A program made the translations under genes and the position numbers. Below are positions 20,285 through 31,541 of a stretch of 39,270 nucleotides of DNA, in pieces. Each line of letters starts with the position of its first letter. Within the stretch, counting starts at the first letter, position 1. The notes beneath the pieces were generated by a model. The model saw nothing but the letters and a program-made list of their open reading frames with translations. It made no database searches and was not told the origin of the DNA. The DNA comes from Haplomitrium mnioides. Lineage: Eukaryota; Marchantiophyta; Haplomitriopsida; Calobryales. The stretch covers positions 1 to 39,270 of the forward strand of contig JBNGIS010020295.1 in the NCBI GenBank assembly GCA_049999725.1, given 5' to 3'.

Positions 20285-21301
20285 TCATCTAACTCTAATT
20301 TCAGGATTTTGGACAGTGGCTATGAAATTGCCGAGTTCTGCAAGGCACGAGGACGCGTCCTTGTGTTCGTGAATGAAAAACCCATGAATGCCATCCTCGA
20401 AGAATAACAGCCGACAATCCGTTTTTGTTTCTTTTAGCAGGTTACAGTACTGTACGTTGCTATCTTTCAATGCATCACGCCCTCCAACCACAACAAGGGT
20501 TCTAGGCAGGCACAAATTTCCCTTTTGCCTTTGGACCTCGGGGTAAACGTTGGTGAATGGATGGCTTAGGTCCGCAGTGACAGGAAGGGCAAGCTTTGCG
20601 AGCACATCACGCGCTTCTAAACCAAATTTTGTATCTTTATAAGACTCCGTTTCAGAAAGAGTGGGAGTACGTCCAGCTGAGAAAAAAGGTTGCACTAGTA
20701 TTTGACCAATAATTCTCAAAGGAGATAGATTTGTATGCAAAGCACGAAGAGAAAGATGATGCACGAGGTTTCCGCCTGCACTGTCTCCCATCAGTAAGCA
20801 ATGGTCGAAGTTGCAATACGCAGCTATCCAAGGGTCCATTGCTGTGCCATCATGAACTTCGGCTGCCTCAAAGCTGGAACGATTGACTGCACGAGCTTGG
20901 GCTTGGAGCCACTTTAAAGCCGTGAAGCCGTCTTCGTACGCTGCTGGCAGTCGGTGTTCTGGGGCCAATCGATACTTCACAGAAACTAGAACCACCTCTG
21001 CAGACCTGGCAAATTTCTCGGAGTATTTATGAACGAAGTTGGATGCCGGGCTCAGAACGATAAACCCGCCTCCGTGAAAGTAAAGCACCACTGGAATTTT
21101 CTTCCCTGATTGCACTGCTGTTTCGGGAACAAATATGCGCACCCAAATTCCCAACTCCTCGTCGAGAATCACATCTTTGGAAGCCACTCCTCCCACAAAC
21201 TCCGGGTTGGCTGGCACTGTAGGAATGGCAGGGCGAGTGATAGAGCCATCCGCATGCACTATCAAATTACGAATTCCATGAAACTTCTCAGTCAGATCCA
21301 T
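20285..21301 (-). CDS. Plant carboxylesterase (CXE, alpha/beta hydrolase fold 3)
   Basis: A 338-residue intronless enzyme of the plant CXE / hormone-sensitive-lipase-like family, which hydrolyses carboxylic esters. Numbering from Met at 21301 (MDLTEKFHG), the oxyanion motif HGGG is at 76-79, the nucleophile elbow GDSAGG has Ser174, and the likely acid and base are Asp276 (VVGGRDALKD) and His306 (DGIHGF). All triad residues are present, so this is a catalytic esterase and not a GID1-type gibberellin receptor, where the His is replaced. A Met at 21346 would add 15 Arg/Glu-rich residues; I prefer 21301 because family members open with a short acidic-hydrophobic stretch. There is no signal peptide, so it is probably cytosolic. 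The substrate cannot be told from sequence. It lies tail-to-tail with the DUF707 gene. Confidence 0.93.
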   Translation of the reverse strand: MDLTEKFHGIRNLIVHADGSITRPAIPTVPANPEFVGGVASKDVILDEELGIWVRIFVPETAVQSGKKIPVVLYFHGGGFIVLSPASNFVHKYSEKFARSAEVVLVSVKYRLAPEHRLPAAYEDGFTALKWLQAQARAVNRSSFEAAEVHDGTAMDPWIAAYCNFDHCLLMGDSAGGNLVHHLSLRALHTNLSPLRIIGQILVQPFFSAGRTPTLSETESYKDTKFGLEARDVLAKLALPVTADLSHPFTNVYPEVQRQKGNLCLPRTLVVVGGRDALKDSNVQYCNLLKETKTDCRLLFFEDGIHGFFIHEHKDASSCLAELGNFIATVQNPEIRVR

Positions 21302-22838
21302 TCCCTCTCCCTTCCTCTCTCTCCTTCTCCCTTGCTCTTCCCGCACTCTCCTTCAAAAATCTCCCACCTCCTTGGCTTTTCAACTACCAGCAGACGCACA
21401 CGTGGCTAAGCACGCCAGGATGAAGAAACACGACAGCGCGACGTAGCTGGCCGACCAAGGAAGGGGGATGGGAGGGAGGGTCGTTGGAGAACCCGGCCGC
21501 CGATAAGGGAATCATTCCGTTCCATTCAGTAGAGTTCCAGTTTCTCATTCTGAAAGCGTGTGAAGGAAACCGTTAATAAGATTCTTCCCCTTGCACTCGA
21601 GAAATCGTCAAATGGCCCACCTGCTGGAGTTTGGGCGCATCTTTTGGAGCATCTCTTGGAGCATCTTTTGAGCTATTGACCAAGATTCACTTTCAGAATA
21701 GCACGCTCTCTTCCCCTCACCAATTCCAAGATGTGTCTTTACTTTGTCTTGACTGTGACAATAGCATGTTTTACTCCAGTTTCCTGCCACTGGAATCACC
21801 TGATAGATTCGTCAAAAGTAGTACGGGAACTGGTGTTTCACCAACCAATCCCAAGAGATTTCACCATTCACTGTCGCAACAGTTGTTTGTAGTTCGTTTA
21901 GTAGATTCCTTTCCATCTGAAGAGCACACGGAACATTGACTTCACCCTAAGAAGGTTACGATTCATTTATCCTAATGAGCAAGTTTATCGGTACGATAGA
22001 GACCATCATGTGTAAAAAACTCATGTCGCGGTCAAAATGGACCGAACGGATGGGTGAGACACAGGAAAATTCTTCCGCCAATTTTTGTTACTTTCCATGT
22101 CTTTCATTGTACCAAGCCAACGACAATGAGATCAGCTCGTGCTCATTCACCTCCAGCCCTCAAATTCTTCAGACTTTGTCGTCTTTATCATGAGATCAGC
22201 TCGTGCTTACCTCATGTAGCTAGCGGCTGACTGTCAGTTCCGATGGCAGAAAACGACGCCGTTTAAGAAAAATTTCATAAGGTAGTCTCATTCTCACCAA
22301 CAATGAACGGTGCTCCATCTCAACCACAGTACCATTCCAAAAGTTGAGTATAAAAACACACTACTAATCCAGTTCATATCCTATCAAATGAGCTTGACCG
22401 TGATTATCTCCTAGATTTCCTGTCAGATAAAACATTTGTATTATTTTTAGCGCCTCATATTCCAATCATAAACAATTGAAATGGTACCCTGTCTCTCGAT
22501 AAGATTCTATGCCAAGATCCCCAGCCATATTCCTACCATTTTCATTGATGGGAGGACCACTTTTTGTCAACGAAATCCTGTAGTCGAGTAACTTGGCAGT
22601 CTTTGAACGAAGGTCAAGTGTGACTATTATCCACAAACTCAGGATGCTTCACAGGTGTAAGCTCCCAATGAAGGTCTGAAGCATGATGACAAATACGAAG
22701 CCTTGGCAAGAACCTGAAACAGAGTGCGCTTAAAGTATTGCAAGTAGAAAGATTCATGCCACTGTTACTGCTCCAACGAAACTTACTTGCGGCCAGAAAA
22801 CAGATGAGACATTACCTGAATTAGAGAAAGATACTCAT
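21302..22838. other. Carboxylesterase promoter region and spacer to bL34m
   Basis: The first few hundred bases hold the carboxylesterase 5' UTR, with a CT-rich tract just upstream of the start (21301-21345 on the plus strand). Small repeats are present: 'ggagcatcttttggagc'-type steps at 21637-21672, and two copies of 'gagatcagctcgtgct' (22128 and 22192). The right part is probably the bL34m 3' UTR. I see no supportable gene. Confidence 0.5.
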
Positions 22839-25294
22839 TCAAACTGTGAGTTTCCGACGACCTTTGGCAAGCCGACGGGCAAGTACCCTGCGACCACCAA
22901 CAGTTGCCTTCCTGAAGATGGTCATTTCAAGAAAGAAAATACTTTCAGTTTGAACGTCTAAGGATTTGGGAATTAATAGAGAGACGTGTAAGTTGCTTTA
23001 AGAAAACAAGTAGTGACTGCGTTTCACATAATTCATCAACCTCTCAAACAAATGTACATATAGGTGGAGAGAGAAACTCGCACAAAAAACAAATAAATGG
23101 AAGCTGCATTAGTCCAGGAAGGACCTACACACATCACAACTACGCAAACCTTAGAGTGCAGCCGTCGTATCAGACACAAAGTTTCAGACCAATCAGCCCC
23201 ATCATGTGTAGCAGTCACATGCTGCCAGAACTTTCTGCTGGTTTCATCAGCTCCCCACAGCAGGTCCGAATCAATCTTCCTACTGAGTTTCTGCCACTTT
23301 CTGGAAGTGGCGGGAAAACTCAGTCATGATGACAATAGGAGTCCACCAAGAATCCAAACTAATCAAAATCCGTCGACTTTCAAGCATCAGCTTGTGACAT
23401 CATTCATTTCACTTGAGTTTGATCTTGTGCAGCAGATATCCAAGAGAAAAACTCTCAGAGAGGTCTGCTGAAAGGTTATTGATTGGGGCCTTCTGGCACC
23501 CTGAAAATAGCACATGAAGCACATCACTCGTGACTACTTGGATACAGAACATTCGCAAAATCCACTGCAAAATATAGCCATGAAGATGTGGAGAGAGAAA
23601 CTAACCACAACAAATAAACGGACATTGCAATAGTCCAGAAAAAACCTACGCACATTACAACTACGCATTACGTAGAGTGCATCCTGTTCAATGTGATGTC
23701 AGGAACAAAGTTTCACACCAATCAGCCTCATTAAAACAAACGTTGGGAACCCCAGGGACTGTATGAGAAAAACTGGGCAAAACTCTGGGCTGTAACTCTG
23801 CATGAAGCTGAGGAGAGATACAAACCACACAAACATATGATGCTAACGTTGAACAGTCTAGGAAAAACCTAGACACAGCACAACTGCCTTCATCGCATAA
23901 AAACTAAGGAAACAGGAGAATCTGAACACAAATTTTAGCAGATAAAGAATAAGATTGTTTTGTTACCGTTAGGCAGACTACATACCGTCAATAAATACTC
24001 ATTTTCTGTTAGAATTTCAGCCAGATATTCATGGAATTTAACTGTAATCCACGCTCTGACAACATGTCATGAAAACTCCGACACGCTGGTTTAAGCATCC
24101 ATGAAAGTTCGTATGCAGTTTGATATCTATCCTGAGAGACACTATAGACAAGGGGAGCCAAGGATATTCACGAGAATACCAGGCAGCAGACAAATATCTA
24201 CCGAACAGACACTGAGAGCAAGAATAAGTAAATGTTCAGAGACTAGATCAGGCAACCCTCAAACATAACCAAGCAGTGATACACAGAGTAAACACAGCTG
24301 TAAAGAGACAAAGCTGACCCTCCAGCGGAAGTAAAGAAATAAGCCGTTAAAACATGGATCAATAATCCGCACAACGAGCTGCATGGACAAACGGACCTGC
24401 CCTTGTCGCCTCCCAGTAACCAAACTATGCCCACATTCTACCAAAACATTGGGAAAACAAGTCCAAGCGCTAAACTTAATTATGTGATCTGTAAACCCTA
24501 AACTTATGGCACAGACAGCACCTTGCTAAGTAACCATGCACTCGCTTTCGTTTGAGGTTGCTGGGTTGATATGTCCGCTTGGTAGCAGTGTGAATGGGAC
24601 TGCACCAACAAAATTTTGAACTGAGAATGGAGAGAAAAACTATAGTTGTTTGCAGATAGGAACGATTGCTATCCTTCATTGATGCAAGTACTAAGATCAA
24701 GTGCTCTTACCTGCTTGAATCATCCGAGGTTGGGCACATTACTGTAGAAAAGAGAACAAATACACATAAGACTTCCCGAAAATCAGCCCAGCAACCCAGC
24801 CCCTCCATACCCCCACGTTCTTCAAAAGAAAAAAGAGGACGAACGAATAAAGAGCAATTTGACCCACAGTTATGCCATATTCTAATACTTCAAATGTCAA
24901 ACTTGTTGAGAAAGTGGCGGAGAGAGAATGAACACTGACACTCACCGTCATCATGTAGGAGAGGAGGCGTGTAAACCGGCCAACCCGCAGGATTCAGAAG
25001 CGTCAGAACTTGACCTTCAGTGGACAAAGCTGATACCAAACCATCATCGATACCAGGCAGCCCCGTCGTTTGCAACTTCTCGGGATGCATACGAAAGCTT
25101 CGGGAAGCAAATGTTGATCTTTGGAATGCGACAATTTCTTGCATAACTTGCTCTACACAACGTACCGCAGGAGTGAGAGGATCCTTCGGTACGGGGGTTA
25201 CGCTGGTCGAAACTGAACGAACAATTGAGAACTGTGACCGCGACAGAAACTGAGCAAACACCTGCGCACTCCTTGCACATGCGCGTCCTGCCAT
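22839..25294 (-). CDS. MRPL34: Mitochondrial ribosomal protein bL34m
   Basis: Four exons read on the minus strand with matching phases: 25294-24946, 24741-24711 (31 nt), 24620-24522 and 22911-22839, total 552 nt, 183 residues. The C-terminal L34 domain is split over exons 3 and 4: KRTYQPSNLKRKRVHGYLAR, then a run holding VGGRRVLARRLAKGRRKL before the stop. RTYQPS and the basic GGRR...RRLAKGR helix are diagnostic of bacterial-type L34, and the KRTYQPS form is that of plant mitochondrial L34, not plastid. The start at 25294 gives an Arg/Ala/Ser-rich, acid-free leader (MAGRACARSAQVFAQFLSRS), a good mitochondrial presequence. An in-frame ATG at 25468 would overlap the synthetase exon 1. Exon 3 has two in-phase acceptors (24620 or 24599). 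The last intron (24521-22912, 1610 bp) holds family R repeats. Confidence 0.93.
23040..23890 (-). repeat. Local repeat family R, copies 7-9, minus-strand tandem
   Basis: One nearly complete unit lies at 23040-23575 on the minus strand, including the 5' portion with 'ctgcagaaggcccc'-like and 'gtctgctgcacaagatcaaa' words. The 3' parts of two further units follow at 23576-23735 and 23813-23890, head to tail. Copies here differ more from the consensus than those in the DUF707 introns. The array lies inside the last intron of bL34m. Confidence 0.8.
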
Positions 25295-25460
25295 AGTCGC
25301 AAGCTCCTCCAAAGATCGCGGAATAAAGTTCTTATTCGAAGGGGGTGTAAATTTTCCTTCGTTGCCATTAGAGAAGTCCGGATACTGCTGCACAGCAATG
25401 GCGTCCACGGGTTGCGCTCTGCGAGGGATGAGTTCGTCGCGAGCTTGGACTGCGTCAGCA
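25295..25460. promoter_or_regulatory. Probable bidirectional promoter, bL34m / seryl-tRNA synthetase
   Basis: 166 bp separate the two divergent start codons. The interval holds no TATA box and is moderately GC-rich compared with the flanks, as in many TATA-less bidirectional promoters of housekeeping genes. Transcription start sites cannot be read from sequence, and the 5' UTRs may overlap the partner gene's first exon. Both strands are open in one frame through this region, so longer N-termini remain possible for either protein. Confidence 0.6.
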
Positions 25461-28400
25461 ATGTTCATATGGTCGTTTCCATGGCCTCGGACTGCCAGCC
25501 TTCTACATCACTACAATGCGCCTTCAGTTTGGAGCGGGAGTTTCTACCAGCAGATGATGTGCTTTAGAACGGAGCAGAAGAGAGGCTTAGAAAGAATGCA
25601 GGGAAGCTTACGTAATGTTGCCATTGCTGCAGCGTTTACTCCAGCTGAGACTGTGCTTTCCAAACAAATATCTTCTGATGCATCCCCGTTGGTTCCTTCC
25701 GGTGTGCACTACACTTTCCTAGTCCGCAAAATGCACGTCAATTTTTCATGATTGCTAGAAATATTGGCAACATATTACACATTTTACACAAACCAATTGA
25801 CAGCATACAATGGAGATCTGTAATTAAGTGTTCGTTGGGCAAGCTTGGTAACAGAGAGATCATCACACAGTTGCCTCGCTTTATTGATGGTTTTTCGAAC
25901 GCAATCCCAAGCCCTGCACTTTTGGGACCTCTCGTGAATTATTAATAGCGCAGCAATTTCGAGGTGTTCATAGTAAGGGTGTTTCTAGAGTCCATGAAAT
26001 TCACAGAGGAAATTGCAGTATAAAACTAAAGATATGGATAGGAAAAGCCTTATATAAAACCTTACAAACAGAAGAAGCATGTACTGAACAATAGTCGTCT
26101 AGTTAACGGGTATACTGGTTTGTCTTTCTGATGAAGATAAACGATTCTGTTGTTGTGGTTCTCAAACACATAATTTACTGTGTTGTACAGGTCCGACTGA
26201 GGAGAAGTCAGCGTGGCGTGCAAACATAGACTTCAAGTGGATTCGGGACAACAAGGATAAGATTGCGGCAAACATTGTGAACCGGAAATCGATGGGTGAT
26301 GTCGAACTTGTTCTTGAACTTTATGAAAAGTCTGTCCGGCTAGGTTTGGTAAGTTGGAATTTCGAATTCTTGAAGAATTCTGCAAAAGTCTTTTCGTTGT
26401 CTATGAGGAACATGGAATAGAGGCATAGTTGTCGTTTGACTTTGGAAGTTTGTGCATTGTATAGGAGGTGGACAAGCTGCGAGCTGAAAGAAACGCTGTA
26501 GCAAATGCAATGAAACGGAAGATGGAATCATCAGCAAGGGACGAGTACATTCAACAAGGTCATGCTCACATATTTCATAAGCGCTATCGCATATTCATAT
26601 TTCACCCGAACTCGGCCAACATCCTGGTTCTGGGCTTCTTTGCAAAATTCTCCCAGGTGGCATGAACGCATCCTGTGGTGCATAACATTCATTACCTGCA
26701 CGTGCAGCGTTTCATTTTATTCTTTACATTTTTTTTCTTGTGGACCGTTTGTGTTGCTGTTCTCAGTATACAAAGAGAATCCCATGAATCCAAATTTGTG
26801 TGTAGTGGTCATAAAGTTGGCGCTATTTGTGTGATTACAGAACGTTTTAGTAATAAAAAAAGAAAGGAGATTTGACAAATCAATAGTTGTTTGCAGGAAA
26901 GAACCTGAAGGAACAGCTGGCTGGTTTGGAAGAAGAGCTTGATCTCCTATTGGAACGATTACAGCAGGAAGGGCAGCGCATTCCAAATATGACTCATCCG
27001 TCTGTTCCAATTGGGTCAGAGAATGTTGCAAATGTTAGAAAGATGGTAATTTATCTGCTCACAGAAAAACAGTCGTAAAAACTATTGATGAATGAAAGGC
27101 ACTTGACTTCCACTTATGGAACTTTGACTGATAGTGGATCTGATGACTGGTGAAATAAGGGCCAGAAGCTATCTTCCTGTCCATCTTTGAACACAACTTC
27201 TTCTTGATGAAGGAGGCAATAAAACCACAAACACTGTAGCACGATTGCCACCCTTCCACTCTATAGAACCTTTCAGCAGGTGTTTCTAGAGGATTTTCCC
27301 TGGGTATCTGTCTCTGTTGCAAAAGCACACTACTGTGAAAAGAATGAAGTCACTTGATGCTTAACAGTGGTCAGCTTTGATGGTGAAATGCTAGGCAACT
27401 GGGCTTTCCCACTATTTATGGATTCTTGGATTCTTGGTGGAGTGCTAGGCATCATGATGACTGAGTTTTCCCGTTACTTCCGGAAAGTGGCAGAAACTCA
27501 GTACAAAGATTGATCAAGACCTGCTGTCAGAAACTGACGAAACCAGCAGGAAGTTGTGGCAGCTTGTCACTGCTACACATGATGAGGCTGAATAGTCTGA
27601 AACTTTGTGTCTGACACGACATTGTGAAGGCTGCACTCTATGTATCACACAGTTGTGATGTGTGTAGGTTTTTCCTAGACTATTACAGCTTCCATTTTTT
27701 TTTTTTTTGTGGTTAGTTTTACTCTCCACAACTTCATAGCTATATTTATGGATAGTAGTGTAAACTTATTACAAAGATTTATATCATGATGTGCTCATGA
27801 ATTTGAGCATACTGTAATAGTGCCTGATGTGGACCTGTTGGCTGGAGTTGATGAAACCAGCAGGGAGTTGTGGCGTTTGCACTGCTACACATAATGAGGC
27901 TGATTGGTCTGAAACTTTGTGACTGGTACACATTGTGAAGGTTGCACTCTATGTTGCATTAGTTGTGACATGTGTAGGATTACTTCCATCTGGTGACCAT
28001 CAAATGTTTTTTGGTTTGTTTTACTCTCTACACGTTATATTCACTTTTGCATGCAGCAAAGTTTATACAGTTTGCCACCACTTCCGGAATAGTGACAGAA
28101 ACGTAGGACTTTAGTTTTGCCTTTGGCATAACTTATATCCACGGCTGGGAACTGACGAAGTCTGTGGTAAAGTAGTAGTAATCTGTCAATACTACTCATA
28201 ATGCTGCTTAGAGGTCTATGGCAAGTGCTTGACAAACACTATGCGCATCACCGCACTTCTCCTCTAGTTAGCTAGCTAGTTAGTTTATTTTATTTTTGGG
28301 TTTCTTCTGCTTTATTTTTGTTTTTGATTGGGGTGGAGGTTGGGTTGTTAATCTTTTCAATCTTCAGTACAGATCATCTTGATTAACTTTATGATTGGCT

Positions 28401-28810
28401 ACCTTAGTTTGTAAGTATGGAGTTCTCTCAATACTTAGAAAGATATATACAGTCAACGGGCAACAGATGCATTGTTTATTGACAAGAAATTTCACGACAA
28501 TTTCAAGGCACTAGGTCTATGCCCTGATAGCAGCTAGAATCATTTTTCCAAAAGCCAAGTTGAGCTTGCAAAGATTCCGTTAGAAACACAATATTTATTA
28601 GTCTAGATAATAGAAAAATAGTTACTAACAATACCCTGTAAGATTCCTTGCCTTTTTGTTTTTTGATTTGTTTTCCAGTGGTATGATATAAGCTTACAAA
28701 AAAAATTCGTTGCTCAGGTTGGTTGTAAGAGGGAATTCTCGTTTCCGGTGAAGGACCATGTTGAACTGGGTCTTGCACTGGATTTGTTCAACTTTGAAGC
28801 TGCTGCAGAG
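25461..28810 (+). CDS. OVA7: Organellar serine--tRNA ligase, N-terminal exons only
   Basis: Five phase-consistent exons: 25461-25701, 26191-26348, 26465-26558, 26897-27045 and 28718-28810, 735 nt, 245 codons with no stop. Exon 1 encodes a Ser/Ala/Arg-containing leader, likely an organellar transit peptide. Exons 2-4 encode the tRNA-binding arm: [39 protein letters not shown], a Lys/Glu-rich helix and [19 protein letters not shown], a long antiparallel coiled coil. They end in [17 protein letters not shown]. Exon 5 gives [20 protein letters not shown], the entry to the synthetase core. The class II motifs 1-3 are not found between 28811 and 39270. The next intron, at least 10.4 kb, begins with GTATGAG and holds the retroelement nest, unless the gene is truncated. 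The enzyme charges tRNA-Ser in plastids and mitochondria; OVA7 is the Arabidopsis homologue I recognise. The start could instead be the ATG at 25398. Confidence 0.9.
27415..27750 (+). repeat. Local repeat family R, copy 10
   Basis: A nearly complete main unit from 'tggattcttggtggagtgct' to 'cttcatagctatat'. It contains an 11-base T run in the 3' part. It lies in intron 4 of the synthetase gene. Confidence 0.85.
27820..28240 (+). repeat. Diverged family R copies
   Basis: 27820-28045 keeps the order of core words with many changes ('accagcagggagttgtggcg', 'gaggctgattggtctgaaac', 'gttgtgacatgtgtaggatt'). 28075-28240 looks like a still more diverged half unit ('ccacttccggaatagtgaca'). These are older than the neighbouring copy 10. 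Confidence 0.6.
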
Positions 28811-28847
28811 GTATGAGCTATAAACATCTGAAATTCTTGAAACCAAC

Positions 28848-29080
28848 TAGTGGCAGAAACCAAGTACAAGGAATTCAATGTTATGCGCCATAATTAAAGT
28901 ACAGCATTGTGCATGATCTGGAGCTGATGTTAGGAGCTGATGAGATGAGCAGGGACCTGTGGCAGCTTTGGTCTGAAACTTTGTGATTGACAAGTATTGT
29001 GAAGGTTGCTCTCTACATTGTGGTAGTTGCAATGTGTATGCTTTCTTGCATTTAGTTACCATCATTTTTTTTGGTGGTGA
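28848..29080 (+). repeat. Diverged family R copy
   Basis: Words such as 'tggcagaaaccaagtaca', 'ggtctgaaactttgtgattg' and 'attgtgaaggttgctctcta' follow the family order. It sits just after the last visible synthetase exon. Confidence 0.6.
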
Positions 29081-29103
29081 AAATAAACCTGGCACATGTC
29101 CAG

Positions 29104-29407
29104 TGTTGATAAATCAAAGAGAGAAATCAAAGAGCTGTAGCTGAGATCTCTGAAGGCTGATCAGTCAGCTTCTTCTCATATGCTTTATTACAAAAGTATT
29201 TCTACAGCAAGCAAGCGAGAGTGTGAAGTGAGTGCCCCTCACTCCTTTATATACTCCCAAGGCTAACCTCCTTAGCCACACAAACTAAAATTAGGGTTGA
29301 TATCACAAGACTGAAATTAGGGTTCTACCCTAACACACTATACACACTGACACATAACCAGGTAACCATGTCAGCCAGTAGTGACTCTAATAGAGCTCGA
29401 TGCCTCA
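29104..29407 (-). repeat. 3' LTR of Copia A
   Basis: In plus orientation it opens TGTTGATAAATCAAAGAGAG, matching the LTR of Copia B at 32099, and ends CTCA beside a polypurine tract (minus strand, 29408-29425, one interruption). The two LTRs differ by indels: 304 bp here against 410 bp in Copia B. Confidence 0.8.
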
Positions 29408-29409
29408 AT

Positions 29410-31289
29410 ACTCACCCTCGAGCTGAACGGATGTATTCCAAGTCGATCTCTGAATTTTCGCAGCTTCTCTGCACCCAATGACTTGGTAAAAATATCATCC
29501 GCCTGATCCTCAATGCTGACATATTTCAGATCAACTATCCTTGCCAAAACTTTCTCCCTCACATAGTGATAGTGCACCTCAATGTGCTTTGAGTGTGCAT
29601 GGAAAACTGGATTGTTAGCCAGCTGGATACTGCTTATATCATCACAGTAAACCTCCACTGAACTATTCACACTAACTCCCAAATCATGCAGGAGTTTAAG
29701 CAGCCATGCCACCTCGCATGTAGCCATGGCTGCACCTCTATACTCAGCCTCTGTGCTTGAGAGTGCAATCATTGGTTGCTTCTTGCTGCTCCACGCTATC
29801 CCAGCGCTACCAAATGAAAATACAAATGCACTTGTATTCTTCGATCACCTGCACTGCCTGCCCAATCTGTAAAACCAGGAATATGAACCTTCGTACCACT
29901 CTCATAAAACAATCCATACTGAACTGTGGACTTCAAATGTCGAAGAATATGATGCACTGCATCAAGGTGCGGCTTCTGTGGACTTTGCATAAATTGACTT
30001 ACCAAACCTACAGCATGACTCAGGTCTGGTCTTGTGATGGTGAGATAAATCACTACGTACCATCTGTCTGTAACTGGTGGGATCTTCCACCAACTGTCCT
30101 TTGTGATTACTCAGCTTCGAATTCTGATCCAAAGGAGTTGCAATTGGTTTGCAACTTGTCATCCCATATTTAGACAGCATGTCCAATGCATATTGCTTTG
30201 TATCATCCAAATATCCTTCTCTGTTTTAATCACTTCAATGCCAAGAAAATATCTCAGCTCTCCAAGATCCTTCATATCAAACTTTTGTTGCAGAAACAGT
30301 TTTACCTCTGTTATGTCCTGCATACCATCTCCAGTCATAATGAGATCATCCACATAAATGAGAATAAGCATGGTACCTTTCTCTGTTTTTCTGATGTACA
30401 GTGAGTAGTCTGCATCAGAAACCTTGAACCCCACTGTCACAAGATATTCACCTATCTTGTTGGACCATGCTTGTGGCACTTGCTTTAACCCATACAATGC
30501 CTTCTTCAATCTGCAAACATGATTTGGATTCTCCAAATCAACAAAACCTGGTGGCTGCATTATATAAATATCTTCCTCTAATTCTCCATGCAAAAAAACA
30601 TTCTTTACATCCATTCGATGTAAGGACTATTGTTTTGCTGCAGCCAATGCAATGACTGCTCTAACTGTTGTCATTCTTGCCACCAGACTGAATGTTTCCT
30701 CATAATACGTGCCCTGGGTTTGTGCATACCCTTTGGCTACCAACCTTGCTTTGAATCTGCTTGTGCTCCCATCTGCATGTCTCTTCAGCTTGTAGACCCA
30801 CGTACATCCAATGGCTTTCTTCTCTTTTGGTAATGTCACCAAATCCCATGTTTGGTTTCTCTGAAGAGCATCCATCTCTTCTACCATAGCAGACTCCCAT
30901 CTTTCATCACCTACAGCATCATTGAATGTGACAGGTTCTTTTTCCATGATAACCTGTACCATATAGGCATGATGAGATGCAATGAACCCCTTTATACCCA
31001 ATCTGTCAATAGGGTATTTCACTCTTTCACTTCTGTGCACAGGTAAGCCTTGCACTTTCTGTTCCAACTGTTTTCAACCTGGTGTTGTAACTGAAGGCAA
31101 TCCTAACTCTTCATCAATACTCTCTGGTTCACTACCATAGGCTTCATCATGAGAACTCCCTGCTGTCATATCTGCAACACTTTCCTGTGTTGTACTGGTT
31201 GAAGCATGTTGCTCCAAATTAATGCGCAGTCTTCCTTGCCATGGACTGCTACTACTTCCACTTTGTGTTTGCTGGCTCTTTTCTGTCAC
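29410..31289 (-). pseudogene. Copia A reverse transcriptase and RNase H
   Basis: Read on the minus strand: the spacer (31289-31068), the start of reverse transcriptase (GCTWVYKLKRHADGS...RLVAKGYAQTQG, 30830-30720), the Y-V-D-D box near 30355, and RNase H with ALSSTEAEYRGAAMA (near 29765) and a conserved C-terminal KHIEVHYHYVREK. Breaks: an in-frame TAG near 30629, where the family normally has Trp, and frame changes near 30210-30160, 30000 and 29830. It is non-functional as it stands. Confidence 0.88.
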
Positions 31290-31304
31290 AACCTGTTGCC
31301 TTTT
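31289..31304. repeat. Target-site duplication of LINE element, left copy
   Basis: AACCTGTTGCCTTT next to the poly(T) run matches AACCTGATGCCTTT at 37740-37753 with one difference. Copia B, which lacks the LINE, has a related uninterrupted sequence at the same place (near 33347-33365). Confidence 0.8.
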
Positions 31305-31541
31305 TTTTTTTGACAGGAAGTAAAAACTTTATTTCCACACATCAAATACAACTGCCTTAGCGGTAAGACATCAAAGTCTGGACTAAAGCAAACCACATCC
31401 TCGAAGGTAGCCAGGTCGGGACACAAAGGTGTCCAGCGACAGCTACCCAACTATAAAATCTATCACATGTTCTCCTGAGGTACATCACTAACCCCAGGCC
31501 ATCAATCCAGAAAATAATCAACATAAAACTTCCAGTCAATT

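Larger units (their letters stand above)
29104..31300 (-). mobile_element. Copia A, 3' part (LTR, RNase H, reverse transcriptase)
   Basis: This is the downstream half of a minus-strand Ty1/copia element. In plus coordinates it holds the 3' LTR (29104-29407), a polypurine tract, RNase H, reverse transcriptase and the spacer between integrase and reverse transcriptase. It stops at 31300, where the LINE poly(A) begins. The other half resumes at 37740. It is decayed, with stops and frame changes in the pol region. Confidence 0.88.

Noticed and set aside
20285-21301. Gibberellin receptor GID1
   Set aside because: The catalytic His and the full HGGG motif are present, whereas GID1 proteins have lost the His.
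22839-22911. Plastid identity for the L34 gene
   Set aside because: The KRTYQPS form and the terminal GGRRVLARRLAKGR pattern match the plant mitochondrial type; plastid L34 has a different Arg-Thr-Ser-Gly-Arg pattern.
25295-25468. Longer bL34m start at 25468
   Set aside because: The extra residues contain acidic positions unlike a mitochondrial presequence and overlap the synthetase exon 1. The Met at 25294 begins a classic presequence.
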